A DNA stretch of 32,726 nt from Methanobacteriota archaeon (GTDB lineage Archaea > Hydrothermarchaeota > Hydrothermarchaeia > Hydrothermarchaeales > BMS3B). Under the pieces are notes generated by a model, which ran no database searches, had not been told where the DNA came from, and was given only the letters and a program-made list of their open reading frames with translations. Of this stretch, positions 9,699 to 16,310 are shown one piece after another. The translations under genes were made by a program, and so were the position numbers. Where the stretch lies: positions 1 to 32,726 of the forward strand of contig JAADFX010000043.1 of the NCBI GenBank assembly GCA_013152685.1, read 5' to 3'. Within the stretch, counting starts at the first letter, position 1. Each line of letters starts with the position of its first letter.

Positions 9699-10517
9699 CT
9701 ACCTCCGCACATCCAGGTAGAACACCGCCCTGTAGGTGTAGGTAAAGCAGGTTGCCAGCGCGCTGGTTATTATGAGCAGCAGGGTCAGGAGCACCCCCAG
9801 CCCGAACCCCGGCCTGGGCAGGGCTCCAGTGCTTAGGTCCTCGAGGGTGAGGGAGGGCAGGCTGCTGATGAGGTGGTACAGGAGGGTGAGCAGCAGGGGG
9901 AAGTATATGATCCCCACGGTGAAGTAGGAGAGGAGCAGGAAAGCCAGCACGGAAAGCGGCCTGGACTTGACGAAGCTGAGGCTGTTCCTGAAGGTCTTCA
10001 CCGGATCAAGGCCCTCTATTGCCACGCCCACGTCGTAGAAGTTGAAGAGTATCATCAGCACCAGCAGGGTCAAGCCACCCAGCAGGAGGAAAATCAGCAC
10101 AAACACCGTGCTGGCGTCGCCCGGGAGCACCGCCCCCGCTCCCAGGCCGAGGAGCAGGGCAACAAACAGCAGCGCCAGGAAGCCTGCTCCGATGAGGAGG
10201 ATGTATATCACGCTTGCCAGGAGCATGTAGAGGTAGTACCTCCTGCCGCCCTTCAGGAAGCTGTCGATGCTCGCCCGGCCCTCCAGGGCGTCCCTCGCCG
10301 CGACCAGGAGCCCGGCTATGAAGAAGGGGGAGATGAGCCACATCAGGATGGAGTAGGCGGCGCCGCCCGCCAGAACGGCGGCGCTCTCCCCGGAGTAGAA
10401 GAACTGGAGCAGCATCTGGGGCAGGGAGAGCAGGGAGTACACCAGCGCCGGGAGAAGCAGCGCCGGAGTGGTCAGCACCAGCCTCCACGCCGTGACAAAG
10501 GAGCTCACAACACCCAT
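9699..10517 (-). CDS. Multi-spanning membrane protein (DUF7847-like)
   Basis: The 272-residue protein has about six hydrophobic segments separated by short charged loops, including LLTTPALLLPALVYSLL, a Gly/Leu-rich pair in the middle and a final helix before FTYTYRAVFYLDVRR. The layout resembles archaeal DUF7847/DUF4013-type membrane proteins of unknown function. I start at ATG 10515-10517 rather than the ATG 78 bases upstream, because a TATA box at 10541-10548 places transcription initiation at this ATG (a leaderless message). It precedes thrC by four bases. Nothing identifies a substrate. Confidence 0.75.
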   Translation of the reverse strand: MGVVSSFVTAWRLVLTTPALLLPALVYSLLSLPQMLLQFFYSGESAAVLAGGAAYSILMWLISPFFIAGLLVAARDALEGRASIDSFLKGGRRYYLYMLLASVIYILLIGAGFLALLFVALLLGLGAGAVLPGDASTVFVLIFLLLGGLTLLVLMILFNFYDVGVAIEGLDPVKTFRNSLSFVKSRPLSVLAFLLLSYFTVGIIYFPLLLTLLYHLISSLPSLTLEDLSTGALPRPGFGLGVLLTLLLIITSALATCFTYTYRAVFYLDVRR

Positions 10518-10540
10518 GAGTGATGGAATTGCACCGGAGG

Positions 10541-10548
10541 TATATAAC
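10541..10548 (-). promoter_or_regulatory. TATA box for a leaderless transcript
   Basis: The minus strand reads GTTATATA, ending 24 bases upstream of the ATG at 10517. This spacing puts the transcription start at the start codon, and no Shine-Dalgarno is present. Confidence 0.55.
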
Positions 10549-10554
10549 CTTTCC

Positions 10555-10785
10555 CTACTTTTCTTCCACCAGCTCTGCCAGGGTGCCGGAGGCATCGCCG
10601 CCGGCCGCTGGAGGGCTGCCCACCTCCTCCCCCCGCCGCAGCAGCCTTTTTGCGAGAAGCAGAAGGAGGAGCAGAAAAAGGGAGATGTTGACTGCGAGGA
10701 GCAGTATGAACCTCTCCAGCGGAATCCCCGTCTTCAGCGAGGTGTTCACAAGCCAAAGGGTGAGGCCTTCCAGGGGCGATACCAT
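10555..10785 (-). CDS. Small single-span membrane protein
   Basis: The 76-residue product has an amino segment of about 25 residues, one strongly hydrophobic helix (about 26-45, leucine-rich), a basic stop-transfer KRLLRR (46-51) and a Gly/Ala/Glu-rich cytosolic tail. A TATA box at 10811-10818 on the minus strand sits 26-30 bases before ATG 10783-10785, predicting a leaderless transcript and supporting this start over the longer frame. It is divergent from sepF and upstream of the DUF7847-like gene. I recognise no family. Its position next to sepF makes a division or envelope role possible but unproven. Confidence 0.55.
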   Translation of the reverse strand: MVSPLEGLTLWLVNTSLKTGIPLERFILLLAVNISLFLLLLLLLAKRLLRRGEEVGSPPAAGGDASGTLAELVEEK

Positions 10786-10810
10786 GTTTGATAGCTTTGT
10801 TCCGGCGGCG

Positions 10811-10864
10811 ATATATAGTTTACCTCCACCCCCTCCGGCTATCCCTCTCGAAACCCTTATATAT
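10811..10864. promoter_or_regulatory. Back-to-back TATA boxes between the small membrane protein gene and sepF
   Basis: On the minus strand ACTATATATCG (10810-10820) serves the small membrane protein. On the plus strand CCTTATATATCC (10855-10866) precedes sepF by about 40 bases, giving a leader of about 14 bases with the GAGGAG site. A third AT element, TTTTATATAATT (10873-10884), overlaps the expected sepF leader. Confidence 0.5.
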
Positions 10865-10898
10865 CCCCCGCCTTTTATATAATTCCGAGGAGATTGCC

Positions 10899-11336
10899 AT
10901 GGGACTGAAGGACCTTTTTTCAAAGCTCCAGCTTCAGGGGAGCGGTACCCGGCGTGTTCACACAAACATAGAGGATTATGTGGAGATTGAGATTCAGGAG
11001 GGCGTGCCTGAGGAGAGGGGTAACTCCGGGAAGTATGTTAAGGTCTGCAAGCTCAGCGGCTTCGCCGATGTGGACATCTCCGCAAGGGAGCTGAGCAACG
11101 GCAACGTCGTGATTCTGGACATCAAGCCCCTCGCCGAGAGGAGCATGAATGAGCTGAAGCATGCGGTGGACGAGATGAAGGAGATAGTCTCCAGCATGGG
11201 AGGGGACATCGCAGGGCTGAGCGAGTATCTGCTGATTCTCACCCCGCCGTACATGAAGATAGAGCGCAGCGTGGAGGCAAGGGCCACGGACTTTGAAGAG
11301 GCGATGGAGAGGGTGAGGAAGAGGGTTGCAAAGTAA
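10899..11336 (+). CDS. sepF: Archaeal cell-division protein SepF
   Basis: The 145-residue protein has the archaeal SepF layout: an amphipathic membrane-targeting helix at the very start (MGLKDLFSKLQ), a linker and a compact core of about 90 residues (YVKVCKLSGFADVDISARELSNG, followed by DIKPLAERSMNELKHAVDEM and GLSEYLLILTP). In archaea with FtsZ, SepF is the membrane anchor of the Z ring. I start at ATG 10899 because GAGGAG precedes it and the helix should be at the terminus; the open frame upstream is promoter sequence. It heads a run of four overlapping or near-abutting genes (sepF, ZPR1, NIP7-like, FKBP). Confidence 0.92.
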   Translation: MGLKDLFSKLQLQGSGTRRVHTNIEDYVEIEIQEGVPEERGNSGKYVKVCKLSGFADVDISARELSNGNVVILDIKPLAERSMNELKHAVDEMKEIVSSMGGDIAGLSEYLLILTPPYMKIERSVEARATDFEEAMERVRKRVAK

Positions 11337-11880
11337 GGTGGTGCTTAAGACCCACTGCCCCGCCTGTGGCCAGGAGGGGGCGAAGCTGGAGTTTTTGCAG
11401 ACGCGGATTCCCTACTTTGGGGAGGTGATGGAGAGCGTGCTCCTCTGCGGGGGCTGCGGCTACCGCAACGTGGACGTAATGGTGCTGGAGCAGAGGGAGC
11501 CGGCGAGGTACACCCTGGTTATAGACAGCGCCGAGGACATGTACATCAGGGTGATACGCTCCAGCAGCGCGAGCATAGCCGTGCCGGAGCTGGGGGTGGA
11601 GGTCACACCGGGAAGCGAGGCGGAGGGCTTTGTCTCGAATGTGGAGGGCGTGCTTCTGCGCATCGCCGAGGCGGTGCGAACAGCACAGCGCTGGGCGGAG
11701 AGCGAGAGCGCGAGGGAGCGCGCCTCGGAGCTTCTGGCGCAGATAGAGGAGATCAGAGCTGGCAAAAGGAGGGCGACGCTGATAATCACCGACCCCACCG
11801 GGAACAGCGCAATAGTTTCCGGGAAGGCGAAGAAGGAGGTGCTCCATGAAAATAGCGCCGGCGAGCAGGAGCGTAGCTAG
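11326..11880 (+). CDS. ZPR1-type zinc-finger protein
   Basis: The 184-residue protein has one ZPR1 unit: a zinc finger CPAC near residue 12 with CGGC about 30 residues later, followed by the beta-rich ZPR1 domain (YTLVIDSAEDMYIRVIRSSSA, VPELGVEVTPGSEAEG) and a helical end. Eukaryotic ZPR1 binds and helps fold elongation factor eEF1A; the archaeal single-domain form may do the same for aEF1A, which is an inference. The start is a TTG at 11326 that overlaps the end of sepF by 11 bases and has GGTGAGG seven bases upstream; GTG 11338 is an alternative. The last 35 bases overlap the next gene. Confidence 0.88.
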   Translation: MQSKVVLKTHCPACGQEGAKLEFLQTRIPYFGEVMESVLLCGGCGYRNVDVMVLEQREPARYTLVIDSAEDMYIRVIRSSSASIAVPELGVEVTPGSEAEGFVSNVEGVLLRIAEAVRTAQRWAESESARERASELLAQIEEIRAGKRRATLIITDPTGNSAIVSGKAKKEVLHENSAGEQERS

Positions 11881-12343
11881 AGCTGTTGAGCGGGGCGTCG
11901 CAGAGTACGGGGCCAGCCTTCGGGCTCTGCTCCGCGGCAGGGTGCTGCTGGTGGCGAGCAACGGGAGGCGCGCTGTAAGCGTGGCTCCGCGGAAGGTGGG
12001 GCAAGTGCTCAGGAAGCTTAAGCGTGAGCCCTACTGCGCTGGCCTGGAGATAGGCGAGCTCAGGAGGGGCAGGTTCAGGCTGGGCCTGGAGGGCGCCTAC
12101 CTCATCGCCGGCAGGGCTGAGAAGTACGTCAGGGTGAACCAGAAGGGGGAACAGTTAGTTTTATATGGGAGGGATGTGTTTATAGGCTCAGTGGTGGAGC
12201 AGGGCGAGCTGAATAAGGGAGACCCCTGCCTGATACTCAATGAGCGTGGTGAGGCCCTCGCAATAGGCCGCGTGGAAGGAGAAGGCGAGGTTTTTGTCGC
12301 TAACCTTAGGGACAGAGGCATGTACCTGAGGAAAGGAGAGTAG
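11846..12343 (+). CDS. NIP7-like PUA-domain ribosome-biogenesis protein
   Basis: The 165-residue protein has an amino domain of about 85 residues and a carboxyl PUA domain (about 90-160). The segment FRLGLEGAYLIAG, then KYVRVNQKGEQLVLYGRDVF, matches the NIP7 family, which binds pre-rRNA during large-subunit assembly in eukaryotes and is conserved in archaea. The ATG is preceded by GGAGGTG. It overlaps the ZPR1 gene by 35 bases and ends four bases before the FKBP gene, so the unit mixes division, elongation-factor and ribosome-assembly functions. Confidence 0.82.
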   Translation: MKIAPASRSVARAVERGVAEYGASLRALLRGRVLLVASNGRRAVSVAPRKVGQVLRKLKREPYCAGLEIGELRRGRFRLGLEGAYLIAGRAEKYVRVNQKGEQLVLYGRDVFIGSVVEQGELNKGDPCLILNERGEALAIGRVEGEGEVFVANLRDRGMYLRKGE

Positions 12344-12347
12344 GAAG

Positions 12348-13109
12348 ATGGTACTGGAGAAGGGTGATTTTGTAAAGATAAACTACACGGGAAGGATAAA
12401 GGACGGAGAGGTCTTCGACACCACCATCGAGGAGGTGGCAAAGCAGCACGGCATCTACGACCCGCGCATGAGGTTTAAGGCCCAGGCGATTGTGATAGGC
12501 GCCGGGCACGTGATACCCGGCCTGGACGAGGCGCTTGTCGGGATGGAGGTCGGGGAGAAGCGGGTGGTGGAGATCCCGCCGGAGAAGGGCTTCGGCCTGC
12601 GCGACCCCTCCAAGGTTAAGGTGGTGCCCATGCGGGAGTTCAGGAAGCAGGGGCTCAGGCCCTACCCGGGGATGCGCATTGAAGTCGAGGGCAAGGTGGG
12701 CAGAGTGCAGAGCGTCTCCGGCGGGCGCGTGCTGGTGGACTTCAACTCAGAGCTGGCGGGCAAGACCCTGGTGTACGAGGTGAACGTGGAGGAGAAGATA
12801 AACAAGCTGGAGGAGAAGATACGCCTTCTCCTGGAGAGGCACTTCCCCTACGCCGACCCGAATGAGCACGAGATCCGCTGCGAGGACGGCAGGGCGATTA
12901 TTACGCTGAGCGATGCTGTGAAGCTGCGCAGCGACGCCTTCATCGCCAAGCACCTGGTGGCGAGGGAGGTCTTCGAGTACCTGGAGGGCATAGAGGAGGT
13001 GGAGTTCCAGGAGGTCTACAGGAAGCCTGAGGAGAAGAAGGAGGAGGCCGGGGAAGAGGAGAAGAAGCAGAAGGGGAGGGCAAAGCGGAAGCGCGGAAGG
13101 AAGAAGTAG
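12348..13109 (+). CDS. FKBP-type peptidyl-prolyl cis-trans isomerase (long archaeal SlyD-like)
   Basis: The 253-residue protein begins with an FKBP domain (GDFVKINYTGRIKDGEVFDTT, and VIPGLDEALVGMEVGEKR) with an inserted IF/flap segment, followed by a third domain typical of the long archaeal FKBPs (about 150-225, NKLEEKIRLLLERHFPYAD). It ends in a highly charged Lys/Glu-rich tail. It catalyses prolyl isomerisation and acts as a folding helper in the cytosol; the basic tail could contact ribosomes or nucleic acid (inference). It is the last gene of the sepF unit and is followed by a large GC-rich hairpin. Confidence 0.93.
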   Translation: MVLEKGDFVKINYTGRIKDGEVFDTTIEEVAKQHGIYDPRMRFKAQAIVIGAGHVIPGLDEALVGMEVGEKRVVEIPPEKGFGLRDPSKVKVVPMREFRKQGLRPYPGMRIEVEGKVGRVQSVSGGRVLVDFNSELAGKTLVYEVNVEEKINKLEEKIRLLLERHFPYADPNEHEIRCEDGRAIITLSDAVKLRSDAFIAKHLVAREVFEYLEGIEEVEFQEVYRKPEEKKEEAGEEEKKQKGRAKRKRGRKK

Positions 13110-13137
13110 CGGGCCGGAGACCTCTGAGGTGAGCCTT

Positions 13138-13212
13138 TTTCTGCCCGCCGGCGGGGCGGGAGGGTGCCGGTGCCCGCCTTTCCCGGCTTTTCCCGGGCAC
13201 CGCCGGCAGAAA
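13138..13212. other. GC-rich nested hairpin between the FKBP gene and the phosphate operon
   Basis: TTTCTGCC (13138-13145) pairs with GGCAGAAA (13205-13212), and inside it CGGTGCCCG (13168-13176) pairs perfectly with CGGGCACCG (13194-13202) across a 17-base loop. Several additional GCCGGC/GCGG blocks fill the intervening arm. It could act as the end structure of the sepF transcript, as a small structured RNA, or as a processing signal. It stops two bases before the TATA box of the next operon. Confidence 0.5.
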
Positions 13213-13213
13213 G

Positions 13214-13224
13214 CATAAATATAT
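13214..13224 (+). promoter_or_regulatory. TATA box of the phosphate-uptake operon
   Basis: CATAAATATAT lies about 40 bases before ATG 13261, predicting a leader of about 17 bases containing GGTGGTGAG. Confidence 0.5.
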
Positions 13225-13260
13225 GGGGGGCGAGTTAATAAAAGCCGCAGGGTGGTGAGC

Positions 13261-13449
13261 ATGGGCGTATCCGCCAACCCCGTGACGATAACCTGGGTCG
13301 TCGGAATAGGACTGGCTGCGATTATAGCCAGCGTCCTGCTGCTCAACAGGCGCACCAGCAGGTGGAGCGACAATCAGATCTTCTTCACCTCGATAATCAC
13401 CAGCTTCAGCCTGGTGCTTCTTGCTCTCAAAATCACAGGGAGGCTCTAG
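13261..13449 (+). CDS. Small two-helix membrane protein
   Basis: The 62-residue product has two hydrophobic segments (about residues 10-31 and 42-58) joined by a short basic and polar loop (RRTSRWSDNQ). ATG 13261 is preceded by GGTGGTGAG. It ends three bases before the PiT permease start, so it is cotranscribed with the phosphate genes and may be an accessory subunit. I recognise no named family. Confidence 0.65.
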   Translation: MGVSANPVTITWVVGIGLAAIIASVLLLNRRTSRWSDNQIFFTSIITSFSLVLLALKITGRL

Positions 13450-13452
13450 GGC

Positions 13453-14487
13453 TTGGAGCTTGTGCTTACGCCCTTCCTGATAGCCGCGCTGCTCGCCGGG
13501 CTCTACATGGCCTGGAACATCGGCGCCAACGATGTGGCCAACGCCATGGGCACGAGCGTGGGCTCCCGCGCCATAACCTACAGGCAGGCAATACTTATAG
13601 CCGCGGTCTTCGAGTTCAGCGGTGCCGTAATCTTCGGGAAGCAGGTGACCGAGACTATACGCAAGGGCATTGTTGACCCGGGCAGCATAACCTCCCCCGA
13701 GGTGCTCGCTCTTGGTGCCTTCTCGGCGCTGCTGGCAGCCGGGATATGGCTGACCATCGCCACCTGGGCGAAGCTTCCGGTATCTACAACCCACAGCATA
13801 GTGGGCGCAATGGCGGGCTTCGGCATAGCCGCACAGGGCATAGGCGTGGTGAACTGGGGGAAGATGAGCAAGATAGTCGCCAGCTGGGTGGTGTCGCCGA
13901 TAGCGGGCGCCCTGGTCGCCTTCCTGCTCTTCACCGCCATGCGCCACTTCCTGCTCAGGCGCGTGGAGGACAGGCAGCGCGTTGAGAGGATCTTTGGCAA
14001 GTTTCAGATAGCCACTGCCTGCTTCGTTGCCTTTGCCCACGGCAGCAACGACGTGGCAAACGCCGTGGGCCCGCTGGCGGCGGTGATCACCTTCTCCCAG
14101 GGTGCTGAGGCGGAGGTGGCGTCCCAGCTTCCGGTGCCCAAGTGGCTGCTCGCCTTCGGCGGCTTCGGAATAGTGCTTGGCTTGGCCACCTGGGGGTACA
14201 GGGTGATGGGCACCATAGGGGAGAAGGTCACCCAGATAACGCCGACGCGGGGCTTTACAGCCGAGTTCAGCGCTGCAAGCGTTGTTCTCGCAAATTCGCA
14301 GATAGGCATGCCGATTTCCACGACACACACGCTGGTGGGCAGCGTAATCGGCGTGGGGCTTGCTCGCGGAATAAAGGCATTAAATTTAAAAATAATCAGG
14401 GATATAATTTTATCCTGGCTGGCGACAGTGCCCTTCGCCGCAATCGTTGCGGCGATTACCTTTAAGGTGTTGGTGTACCTGAGGTGA
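13453..14487 (+). CDS. pitA: Inorganic phosphate transporter, PiT family
   Basis: The 344-residue membrane protein contains both copies of the PiT signature, GANDVANAMGTSVGSRA near the start and GSNDVANAVGPLAAV in the second half, which form the ion and phosphate site in this inverted-repeat fold. About ten hydrophobic segments are visible. Transport is driven by protons or sodium. The start is TTG 13453 (or GTG 13462); neither has a strong ribosome site, consistent with coupling to the upstream small gene. The stop codon overlaps the 5' edge of the following DUF47 gene, the usual PiT partner. Confidence 0.95.
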   Translation: MELVLTPFLIAALLAGLYMAWNIGANDVANAMGTSVGSRAITYRQAILIAAVFEFSGAVIFGKQVTETIRKGIVDPGSITSPEVLALGAFSALLAAGIWLTIATWAKLPVSTTHSIVGAMAGFGIAAQGIGVVNWGKMSKIVASWVVSPIAGALVAFLLFTAMRHFLLRRVEDRQRVERIFGKFQIATACFVAFAHGSNDVANAVGPLAAVITFSQGAEAEVASQLPVPKWLLAFGGFGIVLGLATWGYRVMGTIGEKVTQITPTRGFTAEFSAASVVLANSQIGMPISTTHTLVGSVIGVGLARGIKALNLKIIRDIILSWLATVPFAAIVAAITFKVLVYLR

Positions 14488-14492
14488 CGCAG

Positions 14493-15164
14493 TTGAGGAG
14501 TGTTCTGGGAATGTTTGCACCCTCGCCCTTTGAACCGCTGGAGGAGCACGTGAAGCTGGTGAGGCAGTGCTCCGACCTCTTCCGTGAGATGGTTGTGGCC
14601 TACCTGGACAAGGACTTTGAGACCAGCGACAGGCTTGCGCTCCGCATCTCGGAGCTGGAGCACGAGGCAGACAAGATTAAGAACCACATCAGGGAGCACC
14701 TCCCCAGGAGCATCTTCATGCCCGTGGACAGGGGGGACTTCCTGAACTACCTGCGGGAGCAGGACCAGGTGGCGGACCGCCTGGAGGAGGTGGCGCTGAC
14801 GATGAGCCTGCGCAGGACGGAGATCCCCGAGGAGCTGCGCGACGACTTTCTCGACCTGGCAAAGAAGGTGTGCGATGTGGTTGACCTGGTGCCCCTCGCG
14901 GTGAGGAGCATGATTGAGCTTCTCGAGTCCACCTTCAGGAAGAAGGACAGCAAGGTCAACCTCTACATAAACCTGCTCAACGAGAAGGAGCAGCTCACCG
15001 ACGACCTGGATTTGAAGATAAGGAAGCGGATCTTCGACATAGAGGATAAGCTCACCCACGGTGAGCTCTTCCACCTCATGCGCGTGGTTAAGCTCCTGGC
15101 AAGGGTGGCGGACCACGCGGAGAACTGCGGCGACCGCATGCGGGTTATGGTGGCAAGGCTGTAG
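14493..15164 (+). CDS. DUF47/PhoU-like phosphate-transport regulator
   Basis: The 223-residue protein is all-helical and matches the TIGR00153/DUF47 family: FAPSPFEPLEEHVKLV at the start, LEHEADKIKNHIREHLP with the E/D metal-binding motif of PhoU-type proteins and FLNYLREQDQVADRLEE. These proteins sit beside PiT permeases and are thought to regulate phosphate uptake. I prefer TTG 14493 because GAGGTGA lies at ideal spacing; GTG 14484, overlapping the permease stop, is possible and would add three residues. A metal-bound PhoU-like fold at the inner membrane face is an inference from the family. Confidence 0.92.
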   Translation: MRSVLGMFAPSPFEPLEEHVKLVRQCSDLFREMVVAYLDKDFETSDRLALRISELEHEADKIKNHIREHLPRSIFMPVDRGDFLNYLREQDQVADRLEEVALTMSLRRTEIPEELRDDFLDLAKKVCDVVDLVPLAVRSMIELLESTFRKKDSKVNLYINLLNEKEQLTDDLDLKIRKRIFDIEDKLTHGELFHLMRVVKLLARVADHAENCGDRMRVMVARL

Positions 15165-15173
15165 GTGATGGAA

Positions 15174-15467
15174 ATGATGGAGCCGAAGACGGAGATAATA
15201 ATGGTGGGGCACATCCTGGAGAAGAACATCATCTTCGAGATGTACGAGAGGATAAAGGACATACCCGTGGATGTGAGGCACTGCGAAATCTCCTTCACCA
15301 CCCTGAAGGAGGGGATAGAGGAGCGGAAGCCCTCCACCATGAGGTGCTACCTGGTGGGCCCTGCGGAGGAGCGCAGGAAGGCGATAGAGGAGATTAAGAA
15401 GATAGCCGAGAAGTACGACTGCGGGATAGAGACCATAGACTACGAGGAGATGTGGAGGAGGCGCTGA
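15174..15467 (+). CDS. Small alpha/beta protein of the phosphate operon
   Basis: This encodes 97 residues (ATG 15174, ribosome site AGGTGA at 15163-15168; other in-frame starts lie 3-9 bases away). The predicted order of strands and helices (beta EIIMVG, alpha NIIFEMYERI, beta VDVRHCEISF, beta STMRCYLVG, alpha EERRKAIEEIKKIAEKY, beta IETIDYEE) is that of a ferredoxin-like/ACT-type fold. It starts right after the DUF47 gene, so it probably belongs to phosphate control, possibly as a ligand-binding regulator. I recognise no named family and assign no function. Confidence 0.65.
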   Translation: MMEPKTEIIMVGHILEKNIIFEMYERIKDIPVDVRHCEISFTTLKEGIEERKPSTMRCYLVGPAEERRKAIEEIKKIAEKYDCGIETIDYEEMWRRR

Positions 15468-15484
15468 GGTCGGGATGTAGAGGC

Positions 15485-16234
15485 TCACGGCAGGGGCAGG
15501 GTGTCTATCGCGGCGAAGGCGAAGCCGTGCCTCCTTGCGGCTTCCAGTATCTCCTCCCTGTGCCTGACGCCCATCTCCAGCTCCTCCTCGGGGAGCTGAA
15601 CCCTGAGCAGCGAGTCGTGCACCCTCGCCTTTACCGCCGAGAAGCCTAGGCGGCGCACATCCCTCTCAAAGCCGCGCACCCTCTCAATGACCTCCCTCCT
15701 TATCCAGGTCTCGGCGGGGATTCTGGTGGCCATGCAGCTCTCCCGCCTGGGTACGGGCAGCCCCATCTCCCGGGCGTACCTTCCTATCTCCTCCCTGCTC
15801 AGCCCGGCGTCTATGAGGGGCGTCTCCACCCCCTCCTCGTACACCGCCACCATTGCAGCCCTGTAGTCCTGGAGGTCGTCTTGGTCGCTGGCGTCGAGCA
15901 CAGTGGCATAGCCCTCCTCCGCGGCGAAGCGCCTGAGCGCCGAGATCATCGCCTTCTTGCACAGGTAGCACCTCTCGGGCGTGTTTTCTATGAAGTACTT
16001 CTCGCCCAGCAGGTCCACCTCAACGAATCTGTGCTCCACGCCGAGCCTGCGGGCCGTCTCCGAGATGGCATCCCTGTCGGGGAGCATCCCGTGGTCCACA
16101 GTCACCGCCACAAAGCGCCGCCCCGCCTCCTTCAGCATGTGGGCGAGGAACACGCTCCCCAGCCCCCCGGAGAACCCCAGTACGGCGCTGTCCACATCCC
16201 TGAGCCTGGCTCTTAGCTCTCTGAGGCTGTCCAT
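15485..16234 (-). CDS. LarE-like PP-loop ATP pyrophosphatase, probable Fe-S sulfur transferase
   Basis: The 249-residue protein matches the LarE family (sulfur insertion into the nickel-pincer nucleotide and related reactions). The PP-loop is FSGGLGS (21-27), where the usual SGGxDS aspartate is Gly. Three cysteines, C89 and C92 in ERCYLCKK and C167 in ESCMATRIP, match those that hold a [4Fe-4S] cluster in the Thermotoga-type enzyme; C167 aligns with the sacrificial Cys of Lactobacillus LarE. I start at ATG 16234 because the 41 upstream codons lie in the divergent promoter region. No larB or larC is in the window, so the target may be another thio-product. Confidence 0.85.
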   Translation of the reverse strand: MDSLRELRARLRDVDSAVLGFSGGLGSVFLAHMLKEAGRRFVAVTVDHGMLPDRDAISETARRLGVEHRFVEVDLLGEKYFIENTPERCYLCKKAMISALRRFAAEEGYATVLDASDQDDLQDYRAAMVAVYEEGVETPLIDAGLSREEIGRYAREMGLPVPRRESCMATRIPAETWIRREVIERVRGFERDVRRLGFSAVKARVHDSLLRVQLPEEELEMGVRHREEILEAARRHGFAFAAIDTLPLP

Positions 16235-16261
16235 ATGAGGACGGGCAGCTCTAACAAAGAA

Positions 16262-16272
16262 AAGTTTAATTG
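16262..16272. promoter_or_regulatory. Shared AT-rich promoter segment of larE-like gene and redox locus
   Basis: The AAAGTTTAATTG segment can be read as a TATA element both ways. On the minus strand CAATTAAACTT is about 30 bases before ATG 16234 (a near-leaderless message without Shine-Dalgarno). On the plus strand TTTAATT is about 45 bases before ATG 16311. The two divergent genes may therefore be controlled from one short region. Confidence 0.4.
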
Positions 16273-16310
16273 ACGGTAGGGTTGTTAAATTCAGGGTGAA
16301 GGCGTAGGAA

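Noticed and set aside
12940-14328. 462-codon antisense frame over the FKBP and PiT genes
   Set aside because: It contains only repetitive Pro/Ala/His/Gly-rich sequence that mirrors the codon bias of the real genes.
14004-15488. 494-codon open frame antisense to the PiT, DUF47 and small-protein genes
   Set aside because: The plus-strand genes have clear family motifs. The antisense frame is a by-product of GC-rich third positions, and its predicted protein is low-complexity with no recognisable motif.
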